Assembly: GCA_905479975.1 (NCBI GenBank)
Contig: CAJQOS010000026.1
Location: 1-64,000 of the forward strand
Source: an uncultured Puniceicoccaceae bacterium
GTDB taxonomy: Bacteria > Verrucomicrobiota > Verrucomicrobiia > Opitutales > Coraliomargaritaceae
Direction: 5' to 3'
DNA: 64,000 bases
The translations under genes were made by a program, and so were the position numbers. This document shows positions 7,979 through 17,961 of the stretch, one piece after another (the first letter of the stretch is position 1; each line of letters opens with the position of its first letter). The notes beneath the pieces were generated by a model. That model searched no databases. It saw only the letters and a list, made by a program, of their open reading frames with translations, and was not told where the DNA came from.

Positions 7979-8033
7979 AGAATAACTCGTTTACTTTCTT
8001 AAGGATACTGTTTGTATCCGATCCTTCATTTCC

Positions 8034-8654
8034 ATGAGCACACCTGAAAACATACATACAGAATTTCACCGCATGCTGGGCCGCGACGCCAAGGAGGTGC
8101 AATTGCGTCAGCGCGGTCACGTTTTCTGGTTTTACGGTCTCTCCGGTTCGGGCAAGAGCACACTGGCCAATGCGGTCGAGCGTAAGCTGACTGAACGCGG
8201 TATTTTTACCAAAATCTTGGATGGCGATAACATCCGCAGCGGCCTGAACAGTGATCTCGGCTTCTCCGATGAAGACCGCCAAGAGAATATTCGCCGTATC
8301 TCCGAAGTCGCTCGGCTCTTTCTGGATGGCGGCATGGTGGTATTCACTTCCTTTATTACGCCGAAACGTGACTTGCGTGCCGCGGCTGCCGAGATCGTCG
8401 GAACTGACGATTTTACTCCGGTTTATGTGCAGGCCTCGTTCGAAACCTGCGCCGAGCGCGATGTGAAAGGGCTGTATGCCAAAGCCGCCGCGGGTGGTGT
8501 GAAGCACTTCACTGGCAAGGATTCCTCTTTTGAAGAACCCGCCGCCAGTGACCACGACTGGGTGATCTCCACTGACTCTCAGACGGAAGAAGAGTCGATC
8601 AATGAACTTCTAGAGCGTATCTTACCGCTCATCGAAAATACCGTTAACACTTAA
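8034..8654 (+). CDS. cysC: Adenylylsulfate (APS) kinase CysC
   Basis: CysC phosphorylates adenylylsulfate (APS) to PAPS with ATP. The 206-residue protein has the P-loop GLSGSGKS at residues 35-42. The APS-binding signature follows: LDGDNIRSGLNSDLGFSDEDRQENIRRI, with FITPKRDLR in the next section. It heads a three-gene set with cysD and cysN (29 bp and 94 bp spacers). PAPS can feed sulfate reduction or sulfotransferases; no PAPS reductase lies in this window. No clear ribosome site is visible before the ATG. Confidence 0.96.
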   Translation: MSTPENIHTEFHRMLGRDAKEVQLRQRGHVFWFYGLSGSGKSTLANAVERKLTERGIFTKILDGDNIRSGLNSDLGFSDEDRQENIRRISEVARLFLDGGMVVFTSFITPKRDLRAAAAEIVGTDDFTPVYVQASFETCAERDVKGLYAKAAAGGVKHFTGKDSSFEEPAASDHDWVISTDSQTEEESINELLERILPLIENTVNT

Positions 8655-8683
8655 TCCTTTCTTCTAAATCCTAAGATAGAACG

Positions 8684-9591
<908 letters not shown>

Positions 9592-9592
<1 letters not shown>

Positions 9593-9649
9593 AATTAGGA
9601 ATTACGAATTAGGAATTACGAACACTTCCAATTCATTTAACTTTCCCAC
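9592..9649. repeat. GAATTAGGAATTAC tandem plus inverted pdxA-type word
   Basis: GAATTAGGAATTAC occurs at 9592-9605 and 9606-9619. GAATTAGGAATTA recurs at 44240-44252 and, with changes, inverted at 44393-44423. Then 9634-9649 is the reverse complement of 2901-2916 with one mismatch. The block fills most of the cysD-cysN spacer, and no Shine-Dalgarno sequence remains before cysN. Confidence 0.9.
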
Positions 9650-9686
9650 TTTTATACATTTCCACTTTCAAACTTTTAAAAATAAC

Positions 9687-10967
<1,281 letters not shown>

Positions 10968-10987
10968 TCGCTCGAACGATTTCAAAC

Positions 10988-11026
10988 AAAAGGCCGAGTC
11001 ACTGTAAAGTGCCTCGGCCTTTTTTT
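10988..11026 (+). terminator. Rho-independent terminator after cysN
   Basis: AAAGGCCGAG and CTCGGCCTTT form a GC-rich stem around a 14-nt loop, followed by a T-run to 11026. It ends the cysCDN unit. Its A-rich left flank means it could also work on the minus strand for the convergent gene ending at 11096. Confidence 0.85.
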
Positions 11027-11095
11027 GAAAGTAGGGGTCGTGCTTGCGCGATCCGAACAGCGTTTGAGTGCGTTTGAAGCTTCGCGGTCTAGCCC

Positions 11096-12301
11096 CTACG
11101 GCTGGGATTCCAACGGCAAATCAATTACCTGCCATGGCAAACCACGCAGGTTGAGTTCTTCCATGAATGGATCGGGATCGCATTGCTCCATGTTCCAAAC
11201 GCCAGGCTCTTTCCAGAGGCCGCGTAGGATCATTTGGGCGCCGATCATTGCCGGCACGCCGGTAGTGTAACTGATCGCTTGGCTGGAGACTTCCTTGTAG
11301 CACGCTTGGTGGTCGCAGGAGTTGTAGATGAACATGCGCTTCTTTTTGCCGTCTTTGGTGCCGACGATGTCGCAACCGATGCAGGTCTTACCCTTGGTGC
11401 GCGGCCCGAGGCTGCTCGGGTCGGGGAGCACGTGAGTGAGGAATTCGATCGGTGAGATCTTTGCGCCGTTCACTTCGATCGGCTCGATCGAGGTCATGCC
11501 GACGTTTTCCAAAACGCGTAGGTGTGTGAGATACTTCTCGGAAAAAGTCATCCAAAAGCGGATACGCTTGAGGCCTTTAATATTCTGGCAGAGAGACTCG
11601 AGCTCTTCGTGGTAAAGTAGATACGCGTCTTGTTTCCCGACGACAGGGAAGTCGTAAACTTGGTGCACGCTCATTGGCTCGACTTCCTTCCATTCGCCTT
11701 CTTCCCAGTAGCGACCATTCGCAGTGATCTCACGAATATTGATCTCGGGGTTGAAGTTGGTCGCGAAGTGGTGGCCGTGGTCGCCTGCATTCGCATCTAA
11801 GATGTCAATGGTCTCGATTTCGTCGAACAGGTGCTTTTGCGCGTAGGCGCAAAACATATTGGTCACGCCTGGATCAAATCCGGATCCGAGGATTGCGGTG
11901 CGGCCTGCTTCTTTGAAGCGATCTTGATAGGCCCACTGCCACTTGTATTCGAATTTGGCTTCGTCCAGTGGTTCGTAGTTGGCCGTGTCGAGGTAATCGA
12001 CGCCGGCGGCGAGGCAGGCATCCATGATGGTTAAGTCCTGGTAGGGCAGGGCGACGTTGATGACCAGATCTGGCTTCTCCGCGAGGAGCAGGGCCGTGGT
12101 GGCGGGCACATCGTTAGCGTCGATCGCAGCCGTGCGGATCGTGCGGCCCTGCTTGGCCTCGATGTCTTTGGCGATTGCGTCGCACTTTGAGACTGTCCGC
12201 GAGGCGAGGACGATCTCTTCGAAGATTTCAGGTAGCTGTGCGCATTTGTGTGCGACCACGTTTCCGACTCCACCTGCACCGATAATAATTACTTTAGGCA
12301 T
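11096..12301 (-). CDS. Carboxynorspermidine dehydrogenase (saccharopine dehydrogenase family)
   Basis: This 401-residue NADPH enzyme is expected to condense aspartate semialdehyde with a diamine to give carboxy(nor)spermidine, in the alternative polyamine route. The N-terminal Rossmann motif is IIIGAGGVGNVVAHKCA. Next come LVINVALPYQDLTIMDACL and GVDYLDTANYE, then GSGFDPGVTNMFCAYA. The C-terminal half has ILDANAGDHGHHFATNFNPE, typical of CANSDH. The decarboxylase partner (nspC/CANSDC) is not in this window, so the product spermidine or norspermidine is inferred. Lysine-type saccharopine dehydrogenase is the alternative, but the GDHGHHFATNFNPE block argues for CANSDH. Confidence 0.85.
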   Translation of the reverse strand: MPKVIIIGAGGVGNVVAHKCAQLPEIFEEIVLASRTVSKCDAIAKDIEAKQGRTIRTAAIDANDVPATTALLLAEKPDLVINVALPYQDLTIMDACLAAGVDYLDTANYEPLDEAKFEYKWQWAYQDRFKEAGRTAILGSGFDPGVTNMFCAYAQKHLFDEIETIDILDANAGDHGHHFATNFNPEINIREITANGRYWEEGEWKEVEPMSVHQVYDFPVVGKQDAYLLYHEELESLCQNIKGLKRIRFWMTFSEKYLTHLRVLENVGMTSIEPIEVNGAKISPIEFLTHVLPDPSSLGPRTKGKTCIGCDIVGTKDGKKKRMFIYNSCDHQACYKEVSSQAISYTTGVPAMIGAQMILRGLWKEPGVWNMEQCDPDPFMEELNLRGLPWQVIDLPLESQP

Positions 12302-12346
12302 GCAGACAGCTTAAGTCGAACTGCACCCGATTCTTCAAGAATATTT

Positions 12347-12365
12347 AGCACACTGACTGTGTGCT
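12347..12365 (-). terminator. Small hairpin after the 12371 gene
   Basis: AGCACAC and GTGTGCT pair around a 5-nt loop, followed on the minus strand by AAATATTCTTG. It sits six bases past the stop of the minus-strand gene. Only a weak U-rich tail is present, so it may be a weak terminator. Confidence 0.4.
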
Positions 12366-12370
12366 GTTGG

Positions 12371-13693
12371 TTACTCAGGGAGATTCAGTGTCACTGTGCC
12401 TATCTCTAGCGCGCGATCGCTTTCGTGTGCCTTCGCAATCATTGTATAATTATCTTCATTCTGTGTGATCGCCAGTGTGGCTGTGGCGGCACTGGGGATG
12501 GACTCGGGGGCAGCTTCAGCTGGTAAGTAGCTGCGTTGGATGTAGCTCCCCTCTGCGAGTATGAGTGCCGAATTCTTCAGCAGCGTGTCTTTGAGTAGAT
12601 CTGCGACTAGAACCGATTGTGCGGTGGTGTCGGCTGCTGCGATCGTTTCGAAAGAATAGGGCGAAGCGAGGCCGGAGAGCTTATCGATCAACTGGTTTTG
12701 GTCGTTGATTGTGACGCTTACAGGAATCGTGCGTGGGGCTGCGGCGATCAAGGTTGATGCGACCTCATCGCTGGCGGCTTCACTTGAGGAGGCTTCGATG
12801 ATTTCATCGGTAGAGGTCGCAGTTTCCGATTCTGGTGTGAGCACTTCACTTGCATCGGGGATGTAAAACAAGACGCTGCTGATGAGTCGCTGTGTGTCGA
12901 GGTCGAGTGCGCGCACTGACAGGAGTGCTTCGGTTTCACTGCCTGGTGCGATCACTTCGATCGCGAGTAGGGCAACTTTTTCTCCTGCAAAGACTGACGC
13001 GTTGTCGTATTGAAACGCATATTCCGCAGTTGTGTCGTCCTGTGCTAGCTTCAGGCTGAGAGGGACTTTGACGTTGAAGTGTGTGCCGTCTGCTTGGATG
13101 AAAGTGTCGTAGGTCGCATTGTGCACTTTCGGTGCAGCTTTGGTGTGTTGCTCCGCTGTAATGATCCGCAGACCATCGTAAAAGATGTTGTTGTAGCCAG
13201 CATCACGGCAGTTTTCGAGTGTCTCTGTGGCGGCTTGTTCGATGGCTGCCGCATATTCTTCTTCGACTAATTCGAAGTTATACTTTTTCGCTGCGATGGC
13301 TTGGCTGGTGACTTGCTGAGCCTTCACTTCCGTTAATAGTGCGACGAGCTTTTTTTGTCCTTCGAGTAAAGTGGCTTGTCCTTCTTCGACGAGGCGCTCA
13401 CCGCGATCATGGATGGGCTTTAGGTCTTTGTTGGGGTTGAACGTGGAAGTTTTCTGGGCCTGGAGGTTTTCACCGCTTCGAATGTCGGACTTGCCCTCTT
13501 TAATTAGCTGCGCCGCTTCGATGTAGTCCACTCGCTGTTGCTGCGTCATATAGGGACGCAGCGCATCGCGTTGCTCGATGATACTGAGGTCGATCGGAGC
13601 TTCTTTTGTGGAGGCTGCCTGACTTGATAGTGGCAGGCAGCAGAGTAAGAGAAGAGTGAGTCGGCGAAATGCCAGAGCAAACGATTGATACAT
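12371..13693 (-). CDS. Secreted protein of unknown function (440 aa)
   Basis: A clear signal peptide (hydrophobic LTLLLLCCLPLSSQA, about residues 12-26) ends in a likely SQA cleavage site. The mature protein is acidic and helical in its first 140 residues (AAQLIKEGKSDIRSGENLQ; GERLVEEGQATLLEGQKKL; YAAAIEQAATETLENCRDAG). A beta-rich part follows, with FNVKVPLSLKLAQDDTTAEY and a Ser/Thr/Glu-rich linker near residue 300. No lipobox is visible. I do not recognise a family. It is probably a periplasmic or surface protein. It is divergent from sufT, and the 178-bp region between them must hold both promoters. Confidence 0.7.
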   Translation of the reverse strand: MYQSFALAFRRLTLLLLCCLPLSSQAASTKEAPIDLSIIEQRDALRPYMTQQQRVDYIEAAQLIKEGKSDIRSGENLQAQKTSTFNPNKDLKPIHDRGERLVEEGQATLLEGQKKLVALLTEVKAQQVTSQAIAAKKYNFELVEEEYAAAIEQAATETLENCRDAGYNNIFYDGLRIITAEQHTKAAPKVHNATYDTFIQADGTHFNVKVPLSLKLAQDDTTAEYAFQYDNASVFAGEKVALLAIEVIAPGSETEALLSVRALDLDTQRLISSVLFYIPDASEVLTPESETATSTDEIIEASSSEAASDEVASTLIAAAPRTIPVSVTINDQNQLIDKLSGLASPYSFETIAAADTTAQSVLVADLLKDTLLKNSALILAEGSYIQRSYLPAEAAPESIPSAATATLAITQNEDNYTMIAKAHESDRALEIGTVTLNLPE

Positions 13694-13871
13694 TATGGAA
13701 AGGTCGTTGGGGATGTTAACCTAGGGAAGTCATATAAGAAGTGTTCGATGGTGGAGCTATTTGGGGGATTGCCAAGGATTTTTGCGGGGTAATTTGAATT
13801 ATAAGTAGATGTGAATGCGTCTTGTCGTGACGTTTATTGACATAGAGTCGAATCTGGGTGTTGTAGCCCAT

Positions 13872-14438
13872 ATGAATTTTAACGAAGAATTGACGCTCGT
13901 TCGCGATACGACGGCCACGGTCATCCCTGCTGGGGAAGAGCAATTGTTGCCAGCTGGCACGCGTGCGGTGATTTCGCAGGCGCTTGGCGGCACGGTCACG
14001 ATTCGCACAGATTCCGGACTGTTTCGTCTTTCGAGTAAAGATTGGGATGCTTTGGGGGCAGCGGCTCAGACTGAGTTGGATGCAGTGGCGAAAGCGGCAG
14101 AAGCCGAACAGAGCAGTGCGCCCTTTAGTGAAGAGCAGGTCTGGGAGGCGATGAAGAGCTGTTTTGATCCAGAGATTCCAGTCAACATCGTCGATCTCGG
14201 ACTCATTTACGATATGCAGGTCGCTGCGGCAGATGCAGACGGCAAGCATGCGATCAGTGTGAAAATGACGCTGACCGCACAAGGCTGCGGCATGGGCCCA
14301 GTGATTGCGGATGATGCCAAGGCACGCGTCGAAGCCTTGGCTGGAGTGTCGTCCGCTCAAGTGGATATCGTATGGGATCCGCCTTGGACGCCGCACATGA
14401 TTTCCGACGCCGGACGTGCTAAACTGGGTTTAGAGTGA
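13872..14438 (+). CDS. sufT: Fe-S cluster assembly factor SufT
   Basis: SufT-type proteins help mature Fe-S enzymes. The N-terminal ~75 residues are the SufT-specific region (RDTTATVIPAGEEQLLPAGT, TVTIRTDSGLFRL). The C-terminal part is a DUF59/MIP18 domain: MKSCFDPEIPVNIVDLGLIY, then MTLTAQGCGMGPVIADD with the conserved Cys, and VDIVWDPPWTPHMISDAG. ATG 13872 (MNFNEEL) is chosen because homology starts there. An upstream ATG at 13815 would add 19 unconserved residues. It stands alone, facing the pnt operon across a hairpin-rich spacer. Confidence 0.92.
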   Translation: MNFNEELTLVRDTTATVIPAGEEQLLPAGTRAVISQALGGTVTIRTDSGLFRLSSKDWDALGAAAQTELDAVAKAAEAEQSSAPFSEEQVWEAMKSCFDPEIPVNIVDLGLIYDMQVAAADADGKHAISVKMTLTAQGCGMGPVIADDAKARVEALAGVSSAQVDIVWDPPWTPHMISDAGRAKLGLE

Positions 14439-14494
14439 TCGCCTTCGGCTAGTGACGTCTTCGGCGGAGTGAGGGTGAGGAGTGTCAGTTCTCA

Positions 14495-14560
14495 GTAGAA
14501 GCGGCTTCCAGCCGCTTTTCCATGGCTGAGCCAAGCGACTGGACGCCGCTTCTACTTTTT
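14495..14560 (+). terminator. GTAGAAGCGGC palindrome between sufT and pntB
   Basis: GTAGAAGCGGC (14495-14505) and GCCGCTTCTAC (14545-14555) form an 11-bp outer stem, and an inner GCGGCTTCCAGCCGC hairpin lies in the left half. The + strand ends in TTTTTAT, so it can terminate sufT. Related GAAGCGGC hairpins occur at 59110-59160, which suggests a dispersed palindromic repeat. The following 14567-14602 is a run of CACT words. Confidence 0.65.
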
Positions 14561-14615
14561 ATCTATTAACACTAATCACTTTCACTCTTCACTATCACTC
14601 GACCGCAGCGCGGCG

Positions 14616-16019
14616 CTAGCTGTCCTTGAACTGTGCGACCATGCCAGTGACCGTTGCCTTGGCATCGCCGTAAATCATGCGCGTGTTCTCGGAAGTGAAG
14701 AGCGCATTTTCAAGGCCAGAGAAACCAGCACCCTTACCGCGCTTGAGGCAGAAGGTGATCTTGGCTTTGTGGGCGTTGATGATTGGCATGCCGTAGATTG
14801 GGCTGGCTGGATCGTCGGCCGCGGCTGGGTTGACCACGTCGTTGGCGCCGATCACGATCGCTACATCGACCATTTCGATAGTCGGGTTGACGTCGTCCAT
14901 TTCAACGAGTTGCTCATACGGCACATCCGCTTCGGCGAGGAGCACGTTCATGTGGCCAGGCATACGTCCAGCGACTGGGTGAATTGCAAAGCGCACTTCA
15001 CAGTCATTCGCTTCGAGCACTTCGCCGAGTTCTTTGACGGCGTGTTGTGCCTGTGCGACGGCCATGCCGTAACCAGGAATGACGATCACGTTTTTAGCTG
15101 CTTCGAGAATGTAGTAAGCATCTTCGACGGAAATGGGTTTCATCTCGCCAGTGCTTGCAGTGCCAGAGGCTTGAGCAGTCGCACCAAATCCGGAGAAGAG
15201 CACGTTGACCAATGTGCGGTTCATCGCCTTGCACATGATGATGGTCAGGATGAGTCCCGATGCACCAACGAGGCAGCCTGCGACGATCAACACGTTGTTG
15301 GCGATGACGAACCCTGCAGCACAGGCTGCGAGCCCCGAGCAGGAGTTGAGTAATGAAATGACAACCGGCATGTCGCCGCCACCGATTGGCATGACTGCGA
15401 AGATACCGAGTAGTAGCGAGAGCACGATCACGGCGATGAGCATCGGGTAAGCGAGCTCTGCGGTCGGTGCCAGTGTGAAGATTGCGCCGCAGGCGATGAT
15501 ACCGAGGGCGAGCACTGCGTTAAATGCTTTTTGACCGCCAAAGGTGAGGGCGCGTCCGCCGAGTTTGCCTGAGAGTTTGCCCCATGCATAGAGCGAGCCA
15601 GTAAAGGTGATGCCGCCGATTAGGATCGCGAGCACGATCACGGCTGCGGTGAAGGTATGAACGGACTCGAGGGAGATGCCAACGATTTCGTTGCCGACAG
15701 AGCGTTGATATTCGGCCCAGCCGACGAGCAGCGAGGCGAGGCCGCCGAAACCATTAAACAAGGCGACGAGTTCGGGCATGCCCGTCATTTGCACACGCTT
15801 GGCGGCGACGAAGCCGATCACTGAGCCCAGGGCGATGCCGCCGAGCACGAGTCTATAGTCGAGACCTTGATTGAGTAGTGTGACGATAATGGCGAGGGCC
15901 ATGCCGATCGAAGAGATCCGGTTGCCGCGGCGAGCAGTGTCGGCATGGCCGAGCATCTTGATGCCGAAGACGAAGAGGATCGCCGCAGCGATATAAGAGA
16001 GATTAACTAAATTTTCCAT
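14616..16019 (-). CDS. pntB: NAD(P) transhydrogenase subunit beta PntB
   Basis: PntB holds the NADP(H)-binding domain III and most of the proton-conducting membrane domain II of the proton-translocating transhydrogenase. The 467-residue protein has about nine membrane helices in the first 270 residues. The soluble NADP domain follows: VIIPGYGMAVAQAQHAVKEL (seen as VIVIPGYGMAVAQAQ), GRMPGHMNVLLAEADVPY, DVAIVIGANDVVNPAA, and KRGKGAGFSGLENALF near the end. It works with pntAA and pntAB encoded just upstream on the same strand, supplying NADPH from NADH and proton motive force. Confidence 0.96.
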   Translation of the reverse strand: MENLVNLSYIAAAILFVFGIKMLGHADTARRGNRISSIGMALAIIVTLLNQGLDYRLVLGGIALGSVIGFVAAKRVQMTGMPELVALFNGFGGLASLLVGWAEYQRSVGNEIVGISLESVHTFTAAVIVLAILIGGITFTGSLYAWGKLSGKLGGRALTFGGQKAFNAVLALGIIACGAIFTLAPTAELAYPMLIAVIVLSLLLGIFAVMPIGGGDMPVVISLLNSCSGLAACAAGFVIANNVLIVAGCLVGASGLILTIIMCKAMNRTLVNVLFSGFGATAQASGTASTGEMKPISVEDAYYILEAAKNVIVIPGYGMAVAQAQHAVKELGEVLEANDCEVRFAIHPVAGRMPGHMNVLLAEADVPYEQLVEMDDVNPTIEMVDVAIVIGANDVVNPAAADDPASPIYGMPIINAHKAKITFCLKRGKGAGFSGLENALFTSENTRMIYGDAKATVTGMVAQFKDS

Positions 16020-16118
16020 CTATTAAAAGGAGTTGGTCTGAGTTTTGTTTAAAGGAGGTGGGGCACTCTTGCCCCGCATAGTTGTTGGGTTGTGACGGAC
16101 AGGAGTGTTCGTCCTCCT

Positions 16119-16397
16119 TTATTTCTTCTTTTTGAACATGCCGAGCATGCGGTCGGTGACCATATAACCACCGACGACATTGACGGTCGCGAGCACGATG
16201 GCGGCGAAGCCGAGCCAGATGGATAAGTTGTCGGAGCTGGTGTTGACGGCGAGAATTGCGCCGACGACGGTGATGCCGGAGATCGCATTCGAGCCAGACA
16301 TCAGCGGCGTGTGTAGCTGCGAGGGGACTTTTGCGATCAGCTCAAAGCCTAGAAAGCCGGAGAGCACGAAGATGAAGAGTAAGAGTATGAGTTCCAT
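16119..16397 (-). CDS. pntAB: NAD(P) transhydrogenase small alpha-2 subunit PntAB
   Basis: This 92-residue membrane subunit contributes three helices to domain II: LILLLFIFVLSGFLGFELIA, AISGITVVGAILAV and LGFAAIVLATVNVVGGYMV. It ends in a basic tail FKKKK. The ATG at 16397 (MELILLL) is chosen because the longer open frame upstream is made of GTT-word spacer sequence. The split alpha subunit matches the three-gene type known from Rhodospirillum. It is separated from pntAA by a 107-bp spacer of GTT/CAAC words and from pntB by about 100 bp. Confidence 0.93.
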   Translation of the reverse strand: MELILLLFIFVLSGFLGFELIAKVPSQLHTPLMSGSNAISGITVVGAILAVNTSSDNLSIWLGFAAIVLATVNVVGGYMVTDRMLGMFKKKK

Positions 16398-16403
16398 GGT
16401 GAC

Positions 16404-16504
16404 GGTTGTTTGTTGGAAGTTGTTGGTTGTATGTCTGAGTTTCAGTTTTTTGTTGTTTGTGGGGCGCCTGATTCGAACAACCCTCAACTAACAACAAGCA
16501 ACGA
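16404..16504. repeat. GTT/CAAC word spacer in the pnt operon
   Basis: The spacer between pntAA and pntAB contains GTTGTTTGTTGG, AGTTGTTGGTTGT and TTGTTGTTTGT. The inverted words CAACCCTCAACTAACAACAAGC follow, split here as CAACCCTCAAC and TAACAACAAGCAACGATTAA. The same vocabulary appears at 2005-2030, 29151-29190 and 43180-43210. Confidence 0.75.
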
Positions 16505-17635
16505 TTAACTCTTAAAGCGTTCGTGGACGATTGCGCCGCCTTTAGTGATGAGGCAGCCGTTGAGGATTTCGTCGTCTTCCTTGTATTGGAAGTCCTTCGC
16601 TTCTTTGTCCCAGAAGTGTTCGATGAGGTTGTAGAAGTTCGAAGCCAGCATGAGGGTGGCATCCTTCGGGTAGTAACCTTCGAGATTCTCCGGGCCGATG
16701 ATGCGCACGCCTTTGTCAGTCACGACTTCTTCGCCGACTTTGGAGCCTTCGACGTTGCCGCCGGATTCGACTGCGAGGTCGATTAAAATGCTACCATTCT
16801 GCATTTGATCAAGTACTTCATTGTTGAGGATGAGGGGTGCTTTGCGGCCAAACAGTTTCGCGGTGGTGATGACGACGTCGGCGCGGGCGCAGGCTTTGGC
16901 CATTTCCTGGCGTTGCTTATCGAGTTGCTCGGGGGTGAGTTCCTTCGCGTAGCCTTGGTCGGTTTGTCCCATTTCACCGAGATCGACTTTGACGAATTTC
17001 GCGCCGAGTGATTTGACCTGCTCTTCAACGACGGGGCGTGTATCAAATGCTTCCACGCGTGCGCCGAGGCGTTTCGCGGTGGCGATGGCTTGTAGGCCGG
17101 CGACGCCGACACCGATGATGAAGAAGCGTGCTGGCGAGATGGTGCCAGAGGGCGTCATCATCATTGGCAGAATCTTGCGCATGCGGTCGGTCGCCATGGT
17201 CACTGCGGCGTAGCCTGCGAGGTTGGCTTGCGAGGAAAGGGCGTCCATCTTTTGCGCCAGCGTGCTGCGCGGGATCATCTCCATGCTAATGGCGGAAATA
17301 TCGCGCTTGGCGAGGTCGTCGATCAGTTCCTTTTCGTTAAAGGGATCGAGAAAGCTGATGTGCAGTGTGCCAGGCTTGAGCTGCTTCAATTCTTCCGCGT
17401 TTGGTTTGTTGACGCGTGCGACGATGTCGGCTTGAGCATAACCAGTGGCGGCATCTGCCACGATTTCTGCGCCTGCTTCCGTATAAGCCGAGTCGGCATA
17501 ATCGGATTTGAGACCGATGCCAGTTTCAACGCTGACGGTGAGCCCGAGTTCGCAGAGTTTAGAGACAGTGCCGGGTGCGACCGCGGCACGTGTTTCCGCG
17601 GAATTGGTTTCTAAGGGAGCAAATAAACGCTTCAT
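16505..17635 (-). CDS. pntAA: NAD(P) transhydrogenase alpha-1 subunit PntAA
   Basis: PntAA is the soluble NAD(H)-binding domain I of transhydrogenase. The 376-residue protein resembles alanine dehydrogenase: ETRAAVAPGTVSKLCELG near the start, KDISAISMEMIPR-type sequence (KRDISAISMEMIPRSTLAQK), then the Rossmann motif FIIGVGVAGLQAIATAKRLG (about 172-191) and VITTAKLFGRKAPLI. It leads the pnt operon (pntAA-pntAB-pntB, minus strand). An AT-rich stretch with no gene lies upstream. Confidence 0.95.
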   Translation of the reverse strand: MKRLFAPLETNSAETRAAVAPGTVSKLCELGLTVSVETGIGLKSDYADSAYTEAGAEIVADAATGYAQADIVARVNKPNAEELKQLKPGTLHISFLDPFNEKELIDDLAKRDISAISMEMIPRSTLAQKMDALSSQANLAGYAAVTMATDRMRKILPMMMTPSGTISPARFFIIGVGVAGLQAIATAKRLGARVEAFDTRPVVEEQVKSLGAKFVKVDLGEMGQTDQGYAKELTPEQLDKQRQEMAKACARADVVITTAKLFGRKAPLILNNEVLDQMQNGSILIDLAVESGGNVEGSKVGEEVVTDKGVRIIGPENLEGYYPKDATLMLASNFYNLIEHFWDKEAKDFQYKEDDEILNGCLITKGGAIVHERFKS

Positions 17636-17961
17636 AGGTGTGAGATTTTTTCTTTAAGTAAAACTAATACGAGATTGGGATAATTTAAGCTTAATTAATT
17701 GTAAAATTCAAGTGTTAAACGCTTTGGGGGGATGTTTATGGGATCAATCGAGAGGGTTTCTCGTGTGGTCTGGGGCGGAGGGTAGCGCGTCTTGCGTGAT
17801 TTTTCAAATAATATGGTAAGGTTCGTCTGATTTCTCGGATTGGGCGAATGTTTTAGCGTGATGCGTCTTTGGTGGGGCGAGATTTCTATTTCTTCGAGCA
17901 CAAAAAAAGCCGGACCCGCGCTGAGCGGAATCCGGCCTGAAAAGTAAGGAGCTAGACGATC
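17636..17961. other. Intergenic region between fba and pnt operon
   Basis: This 326-bp stretch holds the fba terminator (17902-17938). Toward the pnt side it has an AT-rich block (17660-17710, including TAAGCTTAATTAATT) that is the likely promoter region of pntAA. No -10/-35 pair stands out. I see no gene in it. Confidence 0.5.
17902..17938 (-). terminator. Rho-independent terminator of fba
   Basis: On the minus strand GCCGGATTCCGC, loop TCAG, CGCGGGTCCGGC (one mismatch) is followed by seven T. It lies 24 bases beyond the fba stop codon. Confidence 0.88.

Noticed and set aside
7913-8033. SAM or other sulfur riboswitch before cysC
   Set aside because: Only two simple hairpins are present; no multi-helix junction or known conserved core is visible.
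14531-14542. CCAAGCGACTGG shared with the tRNA terminator at 48090
   Set aside because: A 12-base match inside GC-rich hairpins of this base composition can occur by chance; flanks differ.
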